Positions 34,281 to 46,965 are shown, counted from the first letter of the stretch. The stretch is 64,000 nucleotides of DNA from Cycas panzhihuaensis (GCA_023213395.1 CM041465.1:203057741-203121740); one strand, 5' to 3'. The notes: a model not told the origin generated them from the sequence alone. Made by a program: numbers and translations.

Positions 34281-35410
34281 CTAGGAGTCACAAAGTGTAT
34301 CTTCCAGGACTCTTTTGTCAGATTCCAAGATTTTGAGCAACTTTTGAGTATCTCCCCCCCTAAATTTTAAAATATGGACATCAAATTTAGTAGCATCATT
34401 AAATCGATATGAAGGCGTCTTGGAGTCAAGTCTGAGTAATTGATCTTTAGTCTCTGCAAAAATAATATCTCTAGTGATGATGATTTTGTATTGTAAAGGT
34501 ATGAAAAACTTGTACACCTTTTTGTCCATAGGGTATCTGACAAAGATGTCTTTGATGGCTCTCTCTTGGAGCTTGTTTCTATGTTCCTCCAGAATGTGAC
34601 CATAACAAGTAGAGTCAAAAATTTTGAAGTGGGAGATAAAGGGGGTTTGTCCATACCACATTTCATGTGGAGAGGGTCCGAACTTGGAGGGACTAATAGT
34701 GTTGATGCAATGCACAATAGTCCAAATAGCCTCAGCCTAAAGATAGACAGGAATATTCTTATATACCAACATAGCACGAGCCATGTTCATGATGGTCCTG
34801 TTCATGCACTCGGTAACTCCATTTTGCTGGAGTGTACCTGCAACAATGGTCTGATGTTTTATTCCATATTGATGTAGGTACGATTCAAACTAATTAAATG
34901 TGTATTCGTCACCATTATCAGTCCTAGTGTGTTTTGATTTTGAATCTAAATTTATTTTCCACACAGGCCTTGAAAGCTTGAAACATAAAAAAAGTTTCAC
35001 CTTTTTTTATAAGAAAAGCAACCCATACTTTCTTGGTAAAATCATCAATGAAAGTAATATAGTACCACTTCTATTTAAGAGTAGGGATGGGCATAGGACC
35101 GCATATATTTGAGTGTATAAGCTGCAAAGGTTGGCTAGATTTCTACTGACTACGAAGAAATGGTTGTTTTTGAGATTTGGCAATGATACATGCTTCGCAT
35201 TTAAAGGGCTTAGAGGAGAGCATATACACACTAGGAAGAGTGGCATATAGTTATCTTAAACGATCGATTTTGATGTGGCCCATATAAGCATGCCATAGGG
35301 GCACTTGAGACAACTTTTGAAGAGTCAAGGTTATGGTAAAAGCAAAGTCATCATCAACATAGTTGGCTTCGGAGGATGGTGAGCCAGTTAGGCGAAAAAG
35401 TTTGCCATCA
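34281..35410 (-). pseudogene. integrase of element C
   Basis: In minus-strand order: HSNICGPMP (first catalytic Asp now Asn), FIDDFTKKVWVAF, RTDNGDEYTFN, QQNGVTECMNRTI (catalytic Glu kept), then the C-terminal part with SPSKFGPSPHEMWYGQTP and FVRYPMDKKVYKFF in one frame at 34281-34715. Frameshifts separate the pieces. Confidence 0.85.
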
Positions 35411-35415
35411 AAAAT

Positions 35416-36932
35416 TCAAGTCATAACCATAGCATTTGAAGGAGGGTGAATGATACAGAGAGTTTGATTATTTGCAGTTACACTCAGATCAAATCCATGA
35501 CAGACAAGGGGGGACGGGGAGTGTAGGTTCTGCTTCAAAGCAGGAATATATAAAGCATCAATAAGTGTAAAATCTGGAAGGCCTGGGAGTTTCAGGCAAA
35601 CAATTCCAAGCCCTTCAACTGACTGAGATGATTTTTCAACCATGTGTACAACATCACGAACTTCATAGTCAAACTCTTGAAAGAACTGACGGTGACAAGT
35701 CATGTGTTGTGTTGCTCCAGTATCCATGATCCACGATGAAGTATTTGAGGTGGTATTATTTACAACTCTAAGTGATGAAGGTAAAAGTGAATAAGCATAG
35801 CCATAATCAGCCTCAATATACTTAGTAGATCTATTAACAATATTTGATAAAGTGGTCCCAATTCTTTGAAGGTGTTCATGAGTAAATTGTGTTCCACCAA
35901 AAGTATCTTCAAAAAAAGCATTATCAGCATTATGTGCACTATGGTGTTGTTGATAACTTGGTAGTTTGTTGGTGGTAGTTCTGCAACTTTTGGCATAATG
36001 TCCTTTTCTATTACACTTTTGGCACATAATTGTTTGATTTCCAGTCCCATGAGAAGTAGTGGATTATCTATGATTGTTGGATCTAGGTCCAAGTTGATTA
36101 TTTTGGCCTTGGCCTTGAGACTGTTTTTGTTGGAGTTAAGAAGCCTGTTAACTAAGAGAATGTTGTCCTTGTTGTCTACCTCTTCCTCTTCCACGGGAAT
36201 TACCACCTCTGCGAGAGTATTGACCTTGATTTTTGGTATAACAAAGATATTCTTCCACTGTGAAAGTAGCATCAGCTAGGTCTAATATAGTGGCAAAGTT
36301 GGTATCAAAGCTCTTATCAAATTCGATGAACTTATCAATAAGAGCCTCAAAGTTTAGAGTCTTCAAAGTGCCACTAGATTGAAGACTTCCTAGTAAATTT
36401 TTGTAATCTGGGATATGGAGACATGACTAAATCAAGAAAGCCCATGTAATACATGAATTTTAAAATCTTTCTCAATGGCTTGCTTAATTAGATGAAGGAG
36501 ATTGATTGTCTCACTTGCGTGTCCTTTCTGCATTTTCAATTTGTTCATCTTTAGCACTAAGTGAACAAATTTTAAGTCTGATTTAGTGTCAAAATTCTTC
36601 TTAAGAACTTAAAGAACTTTCCATGTTGTATCATGCATAGCTTCATCAATGAGATTATGTAGAGAATAATCAGTGACAAACAGTATCCCTATACGGATTT
36701 TATCATCATCAAGTTTCCATTAGCATTTAGCTATAACTTCAGTATGAGAAGTTGGAGCACCTCCTCCAGAAGCAACTGAAGTAGCTATAGTTGCAACAGA
36801 TGGTGTAGATTGCAAGCGATCTCTCCACAGACCTTCATACTTTGCAACATTTCTAACACCAATGAACCACATGTCCCAATTTTCTTTTCGTTTTATAATA
36901 CAATTCACATTTTGCTTAAACTGTGAAGACAT
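35416..36932 (-). pseudogene. gag and protease of element C
   Basis: gag starts at ATG 36932 (MSSQFKQNVNCIIKRKENWD) with the WDMWFIGV phrase of copia capsids; a Gly/Arg-rich stretch (RGGNSRGRGRGRQQGQ) leads to the zinc knuckle CQKCNRKGHYAKSC near 35985-36025. The protease active site IMDTGATQHM is at about 35704-35733. Knuckle and protease share one clean frame (35416-36027); gag upstream has several stops and shifts. Confidence 0.88.
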
Positions 36933-38942
36933 GGTGTCTTTTGAGAAGGGAAGAAATGAACAAGGGGCTGTAAAAGTGATTAAAATAAATGACTAATCAT
37001 TGTTTACAAATGGGAGATACAATGAAGTAGTGTAGCAAAATAAAGAAGAAGTGAGAATGGTTGCTCAAAGATGAAGGGAGCAACTTAAAGAAAAGTCATC
37101 AACATTTGTGACAATTATTAACCTGACGCAACAGGAATATGAGAAGCACTATGATGAAAATTGACCACTAACACTTGTGGCAAATATTAACTTGACGCAA
37201 TAGGAATACGAGAAGCACTATAATTATGATTACAGTATGGATTACTTTTTATAAATAAGTAAGTGATCAATATACAAGATTGTAGGCCAATGTAGATGTT
37301 GACATCATTGGGTGTACACAATTTGAAACTCAAATATAGGATGCATAATCAACTCAATAACCTCTAACTTATGTCTAATATGTATTTGAGGTTGTTGAAT
37401 GGATGCTTATGCTTCTAATAGAATTAAGTTGGCATTCCTCCGCGATACCTACAATTGTGCTTAGTGATGAAATCCAAGTCACAATGGAGCCCAAGTACTC
37501 CCAATCCTCACCCAGTTTACCAATGCGCAGTTATATACCTCCTCTAAAGAGTGGTACATACATACCATGGCTATAATGAATATTGGATCGGGTATATTCT
37601 AATCTTGTATTAAAGTTTCAATTTTCTTGGTTAGTTATCAAGATGATCCGTGATTGAGGCACGATGGTATGGCTAACCAAACCTCACCAATATTCTAGTT
37701 TAGTCTAGTCCAAATTTGAAACCCACACCTCCTTTATGGCACGACATTCTGCCAAACAAAGTATCTCAACTTTGATGAGTATGTAAACAGGCACAAAAGA
37801 AAATAGTGTACGTGATACGTTCCTTTTAAGAAGAGTGAAAATATTATTAAATTGCATCGAACATACATTTAATTGAAAATTGAATACTTACTTGGAGTGC
37901 TGGCTTAGAGTGTCTTTAGAGTGTTTGATTTAAGTGATTTTAAAGTGCTAAAATTCAATGCAAATAAGTGAGTGAGGACATCGAATATTGCTTCGATCCA
38001 GGTGTTTTTTCTCACTTTTACAATGGATTTTAAGTTTTATAAAAAGAATGAAGAAAAATTCTTCACTTTTTTTTTTTTTAATACAAAAAAAAAAAAATCT
38101 TCACTAAATCAGTAATAATTTTCTCCTACGATGACGAAATAGAGTGTCAGTTTTTGCACTGCAAACTAGACTTAGAGCTTCATATTCAGGAAATTGAATC
38201 AAGTCCAAATGAGTTCTGAAAAGTTTTTGGCAACCCTACAAAGTTATGAGATTATATTTTTCTAAAATTCTTACTAAAAATAATTGTTGTTCATTAAAAC
38301 AGTAATAACTTCCTCATACGACATCGAAATTAGGTGTTAGTTTTTGTACTAGAAAGCAGTTTCAGATCATCATCTTTAACAATTGGAATCATGTCAATTG
38401 GAGCTCTGTAAAAGATTTTACAGACCTGTGAAGTTCAACAAATAAATTTTATTTCTGCAGAAATTCCAGCTTGTTAATATCTCATTAACATATGATATCA
38501 TATGAAAAATTCATCATTTTTTTATCACCAGGATTCTAATATGGGCAAGGTGAGAGCATACAATGATAGATATTTTAAATGGATTCAAATTCTTTTTTAA
38601 AAAATTGGTAAAACCTCTCATTACAATCATTCTTCTAAAAGTTAAAATTTTTTTGGCAACATTTCCCTTTGTAAAATAGATAAAAACAGGAGAAAAAAAA
38701 GAAGAATGAAATAACATAAATGGCCACCAAAGAATTTGAATCTTTGAACCTTACAACTCCTTGTATTGTGCTTCCAAGCCTACAAAAGAGAAAGCTAAAG
38801 CAAACAATACAAAATATGATATGATAAAAACTTAAAAATATTTCAAAATCCACTTTCACAATCTCCTTCACCATATGGATTGTGGAAGAGAATGAAGTGA
38901 TGGCTCCATTGCAAGTGAAAGTGAAGAATATGAAGGAAGCAA
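36933..38942 (-). other. long leader of element C
   Basis: About 2.0 kb between primer site and gag start with no domain. This is long for a copia leader. Two stretches resemble each other near 38105-38260 and 38290-38430 (TAATAATTTTCTCCTACGA / TAATAACTTCCTCATACGA and following), an internal duplication of about 180 bp. A/T homopolymers occur near 38070-38100. Confidence 0.55.
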
Positions 38943-38954
38943 GATCTGATACCA
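38943..38954 (-). promoter_or_regulatory. primer binding site of element C
   Basis: Minus strand TGGTATCAGATC, two bases from the LTR, one change from the Met-tRNA consensus. Confidence 0.85.
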
Positions 38955-38956
38955 CA

Positions 38957-39200
38957 TGAAAAGAATGGATTTATCCTTCATCTTCCATGCACTAAACACA
39001 AAGGTAAACATGGAAGCAAGAGAGACTTGAGAGAGAGTAGCTCTAACAAAATGGGGAGGTAAGAATGAGCCTCCTCCATTGAGCATTTGCTTTTATATTG
39101 AGAGAGAGGGCATTAGAGTTAAGCGAAATGAAATTACACATAATACACATGAAAGTGCATTTCACTTAAGTGATTTAATTTAAAATCCACTTAACACCCT
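38957..39200 (-). repeat. 5' LTR of element C, part 1
   Basis: Continues at 53854-53904; together about 295 bp. Interrupted by element D. The last five bases, ACCCT (39196-39200), are the left copy of D's target duplication. Confidence 0.9.
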
Positions 39201-39641
39201 TGTCGAGATTATTAATGTTACTTTATAATATTTCTTATGTTTTATTTAAGTCACGTGTAAATTATTATTTAAATGATTCCAATGTTTAATGTTTAGAAGT
39301 TAATTAAATATTATGTGAAAAGTCGTTGAAATGCGCAATTACCCATTTCAATGAACCTCTCTAGTTATTAATATCATCTCCTAGATTCAAGGAGGTGGTT
39401 CCGAGAATCTAAGAGACTGTGTAAAACTTGTTTCAATGCTGGTTTTGTGGTTTGTAGATGGTATTTATCAAGGTCTTTGTATAAGTCTATTTTATTAATA
39501 ATATTTAGCTTTAGGAAGTGGTTTTTCTTCCCCATAAGGGGTTTTCCACCTCTCAATCCATGTGTACTTGTGCAATGTCTCTTTCTTGTGTTTTTTTTGT
39601 TCATGTGATCCTATGACATTATTCATGTGCCTATTCTCACA
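39201..39641 (+). repeat. 5' LTR of element D
   Basis: TGTCGAGATTATTAATG...TATTCTCACA, 441 bp. Followed by TGGTATCATAATC at 39642-39654, a decayed Met-tRNA primer site. Confidence 0.92.
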
Positions 39642-39654
39642 TGGTATCATAATC
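39642..39654 (+). promoter_or_regulatory. decayed primer binding site of element D
   Basis: TGGTATCATAATC directly abuts the LTR; the first eight bases match the Met-tRNA type, the rest has drifted. Confidence 0.7.
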
Positions 39655-41604
39655 AACTGCCATTAAAACATCCTCAATAAGACTATCATCAGCCCAACTA
39701 TGTAAGACTTTCAACTTCTCAAGTGCAACATGTCTTCTTCCGTTTCAATAAATTCTTGCCCATTGCAGCCCCACTTAGCCCTCCATCAGCATGAGTCATA
39801 GAAGAGGGTGGCTGCAGTGGTGGAAAAGGGTCCAACTTTGCCTTGGTTGTCCCACCTTAGCTACGACGCTGCTTTTGATCAAAAGCAACCCATCCATCGG
39901 TCTTAGCCCTCTCACGGGAACTTTTCGATTGCAGATGGCCACCCGTGGCTGTCATGACCACAGTCTGCAGGAGCAATTAATCGAAGGGTTCGAGTCAGTT
40001 TTTACCATGGGAGGAGATCCAAGGTCGAAACCTGTCAGGTTTGAAATAGGAGGTAAAATTTATGCCGAAAAAGGTCTACAGGGCCGAACCTACCCGACTA
40101 TAGAACACGCAGAATTGGCCCTTTGGGCTTCCAGAGCTCCCAAAACTACGAAGATGACCTAAAATTTTTGTATTGATTTAGCGGTTGGCTGAGGAAATTG
40201 GTTGATGAGGAAGGATTGCATCTGCATTGGCATTGACAGTAAGATTCCATAGATTACAGGGTTGACGGTGCCGCAATTGATCAAGGGAACATAAGTCTTG
40301 CTGCTTTCTTATGCTCTGTTCCTTCCTTCCTTCCTTCCCTCCCTCGGCCCTATCCGGCGTTCTGTGGACAAAGGCCTGAGACTCAGCAAGATGGATTCTC
40401 TCAGCATGTCACCCTGAAGCTTACTCATCCCTGATCAAACCCAATAGTATCTGGAACTCCGGGTTAGCAGTGGAAGACGGATCTGGGAGAAGTAATACGT
40501 TCGAAGATGAAGTGAACATAGTCGCCGCTCCAGTAGAAGAACGAACCTACAAACGTCGCCGCCATGGAAGAAATGCTAACAGGTAAGTAGGGTTTCTTCT
40601 TTCCTTCCCCCTGGTCCCCAAATAACATTTTGAATTTATTTTATTTTATAAATTTAATAACGAGTCAAGTCTGCACGCATTTTTCCCTTTTGATTTATAT
40701 ATATATATATAATATTAGATTTCAATTCTTAGTTATAATCTTCAATATTAATCCCCCCTTTAACAAAACAAAATAAACACTTCCCCCATATTTTATGTAA
40801 TTTATAAATCAATATAAACCCCCCCTCCCTTAGAACATGTGATTTATATACCCTCCTTTCCCTAACACCTTAGTTTTTAATATTTAATTTAATCTTCTTC
40901 CATTATAAGTAATATATAAACAAAATCCCCTCCTCTTTAATTATTTAACATTAAAATAAACCTCCTCTTTATTATAAGGTTTTTATAACAGTGTATAGAT
41001 TTTTTTTAGACAAAATACATCTTTATGTATTAGTCTTATGCTTCAACTTTATTGTCATCGTAAAGCACTTAATCAATTGCCAAATGATAATACTCATTAG
41101 GATATTAATTATAGTGTTCCTCCTGTAACACAATATTCTTTTCTAATTAAACTCTCTTTTTTTTTTTTAATAAATAAAAATTTTTTATAAACTTCATAAA
41201 ATAATATTAGAAAGTAAATCTCTTTCAACACTAGAGTTATGTTTAAATCAATAAAATTTTCTTTAATTTAATTTGTTGGATAATCAACAATCATAATCTT
41301 CTCGGAACCTAAATTTTTTTCTAGGTAAACACTTACTTTTAAGGGGGACTGTTTTTTTTTTTTAGAGGGGGACTATTTTTTAAAAGTAAAAGAGTGATTA
41401 TTTCTTTAAAAGAGACTATTTTTCTAAGCGGAATTATTTATTTGGGAACATGTGATTTTTTTAAGGGAAAAACTAGTAATACATACTATTATGATTTTCA
41501 TTATGCCTTGTTAATCTAATGTTTAGTAACATTTATAAGTGATTATTTTTTTTCACCTACCTTTATATTCTTCAGTCTTCAATCAAGCTTTATAATTTTC
41601 AATA
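39655..41604. other. unexplained insert or captured DNA upstream of gag of element D
   Basis: 1.95 kb unlike the rest of D. 39787-40600 is GC-richer, with a 123-codon open frame on the plus strand (39791-40162; GFESVFTMGGDPRSKP, KIYAEKGLQGRTYPTIEHAE) and a second open stretch (about 40380-40582) ending in basic residues (RTYKRRRHGRNAN). That one stops at AACAG/GTAAGTAG, an excellent donor site. The following AT-rich 990 bases end in a pyrimidine tract and TTCAG at 41575, an excellent acceptor, 29 bases before the gag ATG. On the minus strand 39660-39720 reads EKLKVLHSWADDSLIEDVLM, which also looks protein-like. I do not recognise either protein. It may be a captured host gene piece with its intron. 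Confidence 0.4.
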
Positions 41605-42184
41605 TGGCTTTAATGTCAAGGACAACCACCTGCATTCCAATTCCAGTGTTAACCGACTCAAACTATGCCGACTGAAAGAATCACATATCCCATCAGCTTA
41701 AATAACAAAAAATATAGCAATATGTAACATGTGAATTTAAAAAACCAACTGATGAAATTACATAAAGTTATATGGTATATCTGATAAACTCAGATTCAGT
41801 CTTAAATACCATATTAAACTCACTTTCACCAGAAATCAATCAGTAGTTTTCTAAAACAGACGACCTAGCCACTATCTAAAAAACTCTGTAAGAAAAATAT
41901 GACAAGGTCGATACACATCGACTAGTTGTCTTAGAACAACAACTATATAACCTTATTTATGATGATTTTATCAATGTTAAAGATTTTTTATATAAAATTC
42001 AATTAATTAATAAAGACCTAGGTAACTGTATTAAATCTAAAACTAAAGAAGGTGATACTGAAAAAATAATCACGCATGCTAAAGACGATGATACGCTCGT
42101 CCGTCTTGCAATAAACAAATTGCCAAAACATTTTAATTTTTTCAAAACTGCTAGACAACAAGCCAGTAATCCTCCTATCACATT
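41605..42184 (+). pseudogene. gag of element D, part 1
   Basis: From ATG 41605 (MALMSRTTT, then LTDSNYAD, a TGA where Trp belongs, and NHISHQLK) into IWQYVT-like and KKPTDEITYK phrases, then in another frame VLEQQLYNLIYDDFINVKDF and NKLPKHFNFFKTARQQ, typical of copia capsids. It stops at the LINE insertion and resumes at 49742. Confidence 0.8.
42170..42184 (+). repeat. LINE target site duplication, left copy
   Basis: TCCTCCTATCACATT, matching TCCTCATATCACATT at 49742-49756 with one mismatch. The flanking gag frame reads through when one copy is removed. Confidence 0.85.
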
Positions 42185-42750
42185 TGAATGCGACACTGGA
42201 GTCAAGGCTAGGGTTTGCAAGGATCGACGCTGAGGGCGGGGGGGCGTCCCCCAAGAAGGGACCATACGATGGTGTGAGGTCACAAATGGAACTAGTTCTT
42301 TACGAGATGGAGTAGACAGACGGAACCTCCTATTTTTTGTAGTAAAGAGAGGAGGACAAACTGAAAGGAGAGAAGACGGCGTAGGGTGGATAACCCTGGT
42401 TAGGGTATGTCTCACACTTACGAGCAAGGACAGTGGCACGCTGGAGCGTGGACAGCGAGAACCTCAGGAAAGAGACACGCCTATAAATCACCTTAAGAGT
42501 ACAGAGTTTTCACATGTAAACAGTGCTGACTGGCCTCAGTCAGAACTCAGCAGACTATATAAGGGTTATGCAGTCATAAAAGCATCAGCTAAAAGCAAAA
42601 ACTGGCCTGACCAAGCTTGGCATCCCAGAAAACTCAAAAAGGCAAAGAGCCAAGACTGCAAGGGGGCTAGGTTATACAAAGATTTGCACAATTTAATGGT
42701 GAGTCTATGCTGTCTTTTGCAGTCTTTGTAAGTTTTTTTTTGCTTTCCTT
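42185..42750 (+). promoter_or_regulatory. LINE 5' untranslated region
   Basis: Relatively GC-rich (GGGCGGGGGGGCG near 42234) compared with the surrounding DNA. In L1-type elements the promoter is internal to this region; no specific box can be assigned. The long minus-strand frame at 41999-42439 crosses the copia/LINE junction and is not a gene. Confidence 0.5.
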
Positions 42751-44256
42751 ATGATGCAAACAACACCAAACCAGTCTCAGTCCTCTCCCACAAGGAGGAC
42801 CTACCTTGATGTATTAAGGAATGGAAACCATGAGGAACAAGAAATTATCCCTATCAAGATTGGAAACAGATTTAAAATCTCGATTCTGAAAGAGGTAACT
42901 GAAAAGACCATACAATATTGGAAAAATAACCTGGTAGGTAGGTTTTTGGGTCCCAGGCCAGGCCTGGACATCATCAGAGAGTTTATTAGAAACAAGTAGA
43001 AAACCAGAAACCCAATTCAAGTCATAGCAATGCCTAAGGGATGTGTCCCTTTTAGGTTTTCTAACCAGGAGGACATAATCCCCATTTTACTAAAATCCCC
43101 ATGGATGTTTGGGAGAAAGGCCATGTCATTGGAGAAGTGGCATCCAAATTTCGACCCAGGCATTCCTGTGGTAAAACAAGCCCCAGTATGGGTGCAAATA
43201 CATGGGCTCCCTCTGCATTTCAGGAACCCAGAGACGGTTAAAGGGGCACCTAGAACGATCGGGCCACTACTAACTATGGACTCAGCCACAAAACATAGAT
43301 CCAGACTGATGAATGCCAGATTTTGTGCCCTGGCTAGGCTCGATAGTGAGCTCCCAGATGAGGTAGAGATTGAGTCGGATGGTAGATCCATCATCCAAGG
43401 TTTATTTTATGAAGTAGAGGGCTTTAGGTGTGCAAAGTGCAAGAGTAGGGGGCATCTCCCCTTCCAATGCCTAGGGGTCCCATTAAGGGTGGACAATCAG
43501 GATACAAGTAAAGAGAAAGAAGATATCAGGGGGGAGACACCGGTAGCAGAAACGGATAGATCAGGCAAGGATGATAACAGAAATAAGATTAGTGAAAGAA
43601 CTAAGACGTCCAGAGAGACAGAGTCGATCGATGGAATTGGTATACCCCAAAGCGTGAAGAGCCAGGTTATGGCTGGGGAGATGGGTTCTGCTTCAAGATG
43701 CCCCACAGATAAAAAAGCTGAAGAAATTTTGATAGATAAAGTAGTTCAGGAAGCTGGGGGAAAGGATACAGCGGTATTAGTGGATGGAAGGGGAGATTCT
43801 AAAGTCACAGAGATAGTTGGAAGCCAAGGCCCAACATCGTGCCTGGATCAGGGTCGGGTCTCTGAGGGTGCTAAGGATCAATCAATGGCTCTTGGCCGGA
43901 TGGAGGGGGGCGGGGACTTTTTCCCTATAGTCATAAAGCCGGCTTTGGCCAGGATTGTGAAAAACATAAACTGGGATTTAGAGGACTATTTATCTGAGAC
44001 CGAAGAGGGGGGGATCGAGAGAGCAGACCCAAGAGGAGGGACGGGCAGGTATTGCCGCTGAAGGAGGCGCTGGAACCAGGCTCAAAGGTGCAGACACAGA
44101 TAAAGGAGGAGGCAGGACACGCAAATGGGTTTTAAAAAGTAATATATCGGATTTGAGGAGGGCCCCAGATTACGGGATAGAGAAGAAGGCGGGTAGACCT
44201 CCTAAAAAGGCCACCAGAGAAAAAGAAACACAGGCTCAGATAGACATGGGTTACTA
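42751..44256 (+). pseudogene. LINE ORF1, DUF4283-like with CCHC knuckle
   Basis: Starts MMQTTPNQSQSSPTRRTYLD. It carries the DUF4283 pattern (PKGCVPFRFSNQEDIIPILL, then SPWMFGRKAMSLEKWHPNF, then PVWVQIHGLPLHFRN) and a knuckle CAKCKSRGHLPFQC at about 43432-43473. An in-frame TAG at 42997-42999 stands where Trp is expected. The frame ends at 44061, but a shifted frame continues to 44256 with KKAGRPPKKATRE, an AT-hook-like basic motif. ORF1 proteins of plant L1 elements bind the element RNA. Confidence 0.85.
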
Positions 44257-44339
44257 GAGTACGATAAAGGAGAGGGGAGCGTTAGAAGGCCCTATCCTCA
44301 GGAGCAGGAAAGGATGATGAGTGTAGATCTGAGATATCC

Positions 44340-45219
44340 ATGAAGGTCCTATCCTGGAACATAAGGGGGCTAAATGCCCCATCCAAGCAGAGATTGGTGA
44401 GAGAACTAAGGATTAGGACAGGAGCAGATCTTGTCCTTTTGCAGGAGACTAAATTGGAACAGACTAAAGAAAGTGAGGTGCTTAATAAGATCTGGAGAAG
44501 GGGAGAAGGGAGGACATATGTAGGCTTGGCACGCTCTGGGGGGCTGGCCTCCCTTTGGAACCCGAATAGGTGGAAAGGTTATGAGGTGGGCAAGAGTGAA
44601 CACTTCATACTTCATAACCGTAGGATTGGTCAGTGTCAGGACTAACAAGGAGTATTGGATTACCAATGTTTATGCCCCCACCACAGCTGAGAGAAAGAAG
44701 AGATTGTGGAAAACACTGGTGGAGGCCCATAAAGATTGGGAAGGCCCCTCGCTGGTGGGGGGGGACTTCAATTCCTCCCTAAGCCCATAAGAGAAGAAAG
44801 GGGGGCAAGCTGGTTGGACCAGAAGTATGTCTGATCTTGGTGAGTTCCTGCAAACGGGAGGTCTGATGGACGTTCCCCTTAGGGGAGCTAGGTATACCTG
44901 GTCCAACAAATGGCTAGGACATAATCACATACAGTGTAGATTGGATAGAATGCTAACAAACTATGAATGGGCCTGTCACTTTAAAGGAATTAAATTGGAG
45001 GCCCTTCCGAAATCAGGGTCGGACCACTCTCCTCTTATTTTTGAGGGGACCGTCCCCGGTAATCATAAAGGGGCGTCCTTCAGATTCGAACTCATGTGGA
45101 TGAAGCACCCGGACCTTAGAGAGAGGATCGGTGATTGGTGGGGAGCCCCGGTTCAGGGCTGCGCCATGTTCAGGTTTTCGAAGAAGTTGAATTGGATCAA
45201 GCAACAAATCAAGATCTAG
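44340..45219 (+). pseudogene. LINE ORF2, endonuclease domain
   Basis: APE-type endonuclease: MKVLSWNIRGLNAPSKQRLV, DLVLLQETKLE (catalytic Glu), then after a frameshift near 44600 VYAPTTAERKK, LVGGDFNSSL (catalytic Asp-x-Asn), and GSDHSPL (catalytic Asp-His). Stops at 44788 and 45217. The domain nicks target DNA to prime reverse transcription. Confidence 0.9.
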
Positions 45220-46965
45220 AATAGGGAGGTCTTTGGAAATATTTTTGAAGATAAGGGTGCCCTATTATCGGAGCTAAAAGGAATCGAGGATAAGATCCAG
45301 CTTGAGGGAAGAACCCAGGATTTGGACCAAATTGAACATTCTACTTCTAAAAAATTAGAGGAGGTGCTGGCAAGGGAGGAAATCTTCTAGAAGCATAAAT
45401 CCAGGGAGCAGTGGATAAGGGAGGGGGATAGAAATACTAAGTTCTTCCACCTGTCCACCATGAAGCACAGGGCTCATAACAAGATCAGTAAACTTCGTAG
45501 CATGGATAGGGCTGAGCATGAGGCGGAGGACCAGATCGGAGGAATTGCAATGGATTACTTCAAGGAGCTATATACTGAACCAGGATGTCAGGATCTTGAT
45601 CTGAGGGCGGCTCTTTTACAATACATTTCGAAAGTGATCTCTGAGGCTCTTAACAGCAAACTGACAGAACCCTTTTCCCAGGAGGAAGTCGAGAGGACAT
45701 TATTTAAGATGGGTAGGGATAAGGCCCCAGGACCGGATGGGTTCCCTCCTGAATTTTTTCAAGAATTCTAAGAGATAATCAAGGATGACCTAATTTTGGT
45801 GCTTAATGAATTCTTTCTAAGACGGACAATTTTGAAAGAGTGGCAGGCAACCTTTCTGGTCTTGATCCCGAAGAAGGAGGGTGCGGATGTCATAAAAGAT
45901 TTTAGACCGATCAGTCTCTGCAACGTAAAATATAAGATATTAGCCAAAGTGTTAGCAAATCGTCTTAGGGAGACCCTCCCAGCAATTATTTCTCCTAATC
46001 AAGATGGTTTTGTTAAAGGAAGACAAATCACGGATGGTATAATAACTGTCCACGAAACCCTGCACTCGACTCTTCATCGCAAGGAAGCGGGTATGATAAT
46101 TAAAATAGATATGTCCAAAGCCTATGACCGGGTGGCTTGGGACTGTCTGTTGGACTGCCTTGAGGCGTTTGGTTTTAGGGAGGTTTGGAGGGACTAGATG
46201 AGATGTTGTATATCCAGGGTATCATTTTCAGTGATTATAAATGGGAGGTCGACTCCTTTCTTTTCTGGATCCAGGGGTTTAAGATAAGGTGAGCCCCTCT
46301 CTCCTTTCTTATTCATTATCATGGCTGAATTGTTAAAAATGGCTACTATGGAGGCCCAGCGGGTAGGGAGGCTAACAGGTTTGAGAGCATCCTCCAATTT
46401 AGACAATATTGTGCATCACCAGTTTGTAGATAATAATATTTTTCTGTGTAAGGCCTCCATGGGGGAGGCTAGGGCCTTAAAAATGGGTCTGAATGCTTAC
46501 GAAAGGGCTACAAACCAAAAAATCAACCTGGGTAAAAGCTCGGCCTTCTTTATCAACACATCAGAGAGGCAGCAGAGAAGAATCAGCAGGGTTCTGGAGA
46601 TCTCCAGAAGCCCCTTCCCTAGTTCATACCTAAGTATGCCTCTATTTGTGGGCAAGATGGGAAAGAATTTGTGGGATCCAATTGTGAGTAGATTCAACAG
46701 GAAACTGGCGGGATGGAAAGGGGCTCTTCTCAGTTGCGCTGAGAAAATTCAGTTAGTGGTGGCCTCCCTGCAGAGTATCTCAGTCTATCAAATGGCCGTA
46801 TTTAAGATGTCGAGTATGGTTATCTCTACACTGGAAGGAATCATGAAGAGATTTATTTGGTCTAGAGCCGAAGACAAAAAGAGAGTCCACCTAATGTCAT
46901 GAAAAAAGGTCTGTAAGCCTAAGTGGGCAGGAGGTCTCAACGTTAGAAGGTTGGGCCTATTTAAT
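45220..46965 (+). pseudogene. LINE ORF2, reverse transcriptase domain
   Basis: Same frame as the endonuclease end. Landmarks: RDKAPGPDGFPPEFFQEF, FRPISLCNVKYKILAKVLAN, SPNQDGFVKGRQITDGII, IKIDMSKAYDRVAWDCL, then the active site as QFVDNN (46423-46434), where plant L1 elements have F/YADD, so the second Asp is Asn. Stops at about 45388, 45769, 46195, 46286 and 46900 mostly replace Trp. The mutation alone would abolish polymerase activity. Confidence 0.92.

Noticed and set aside
41999-42439. Minus-strand open frame of 146 codons
   Set aside because: It crosses the border between element D and the LINE, so it cannot be a native gene.
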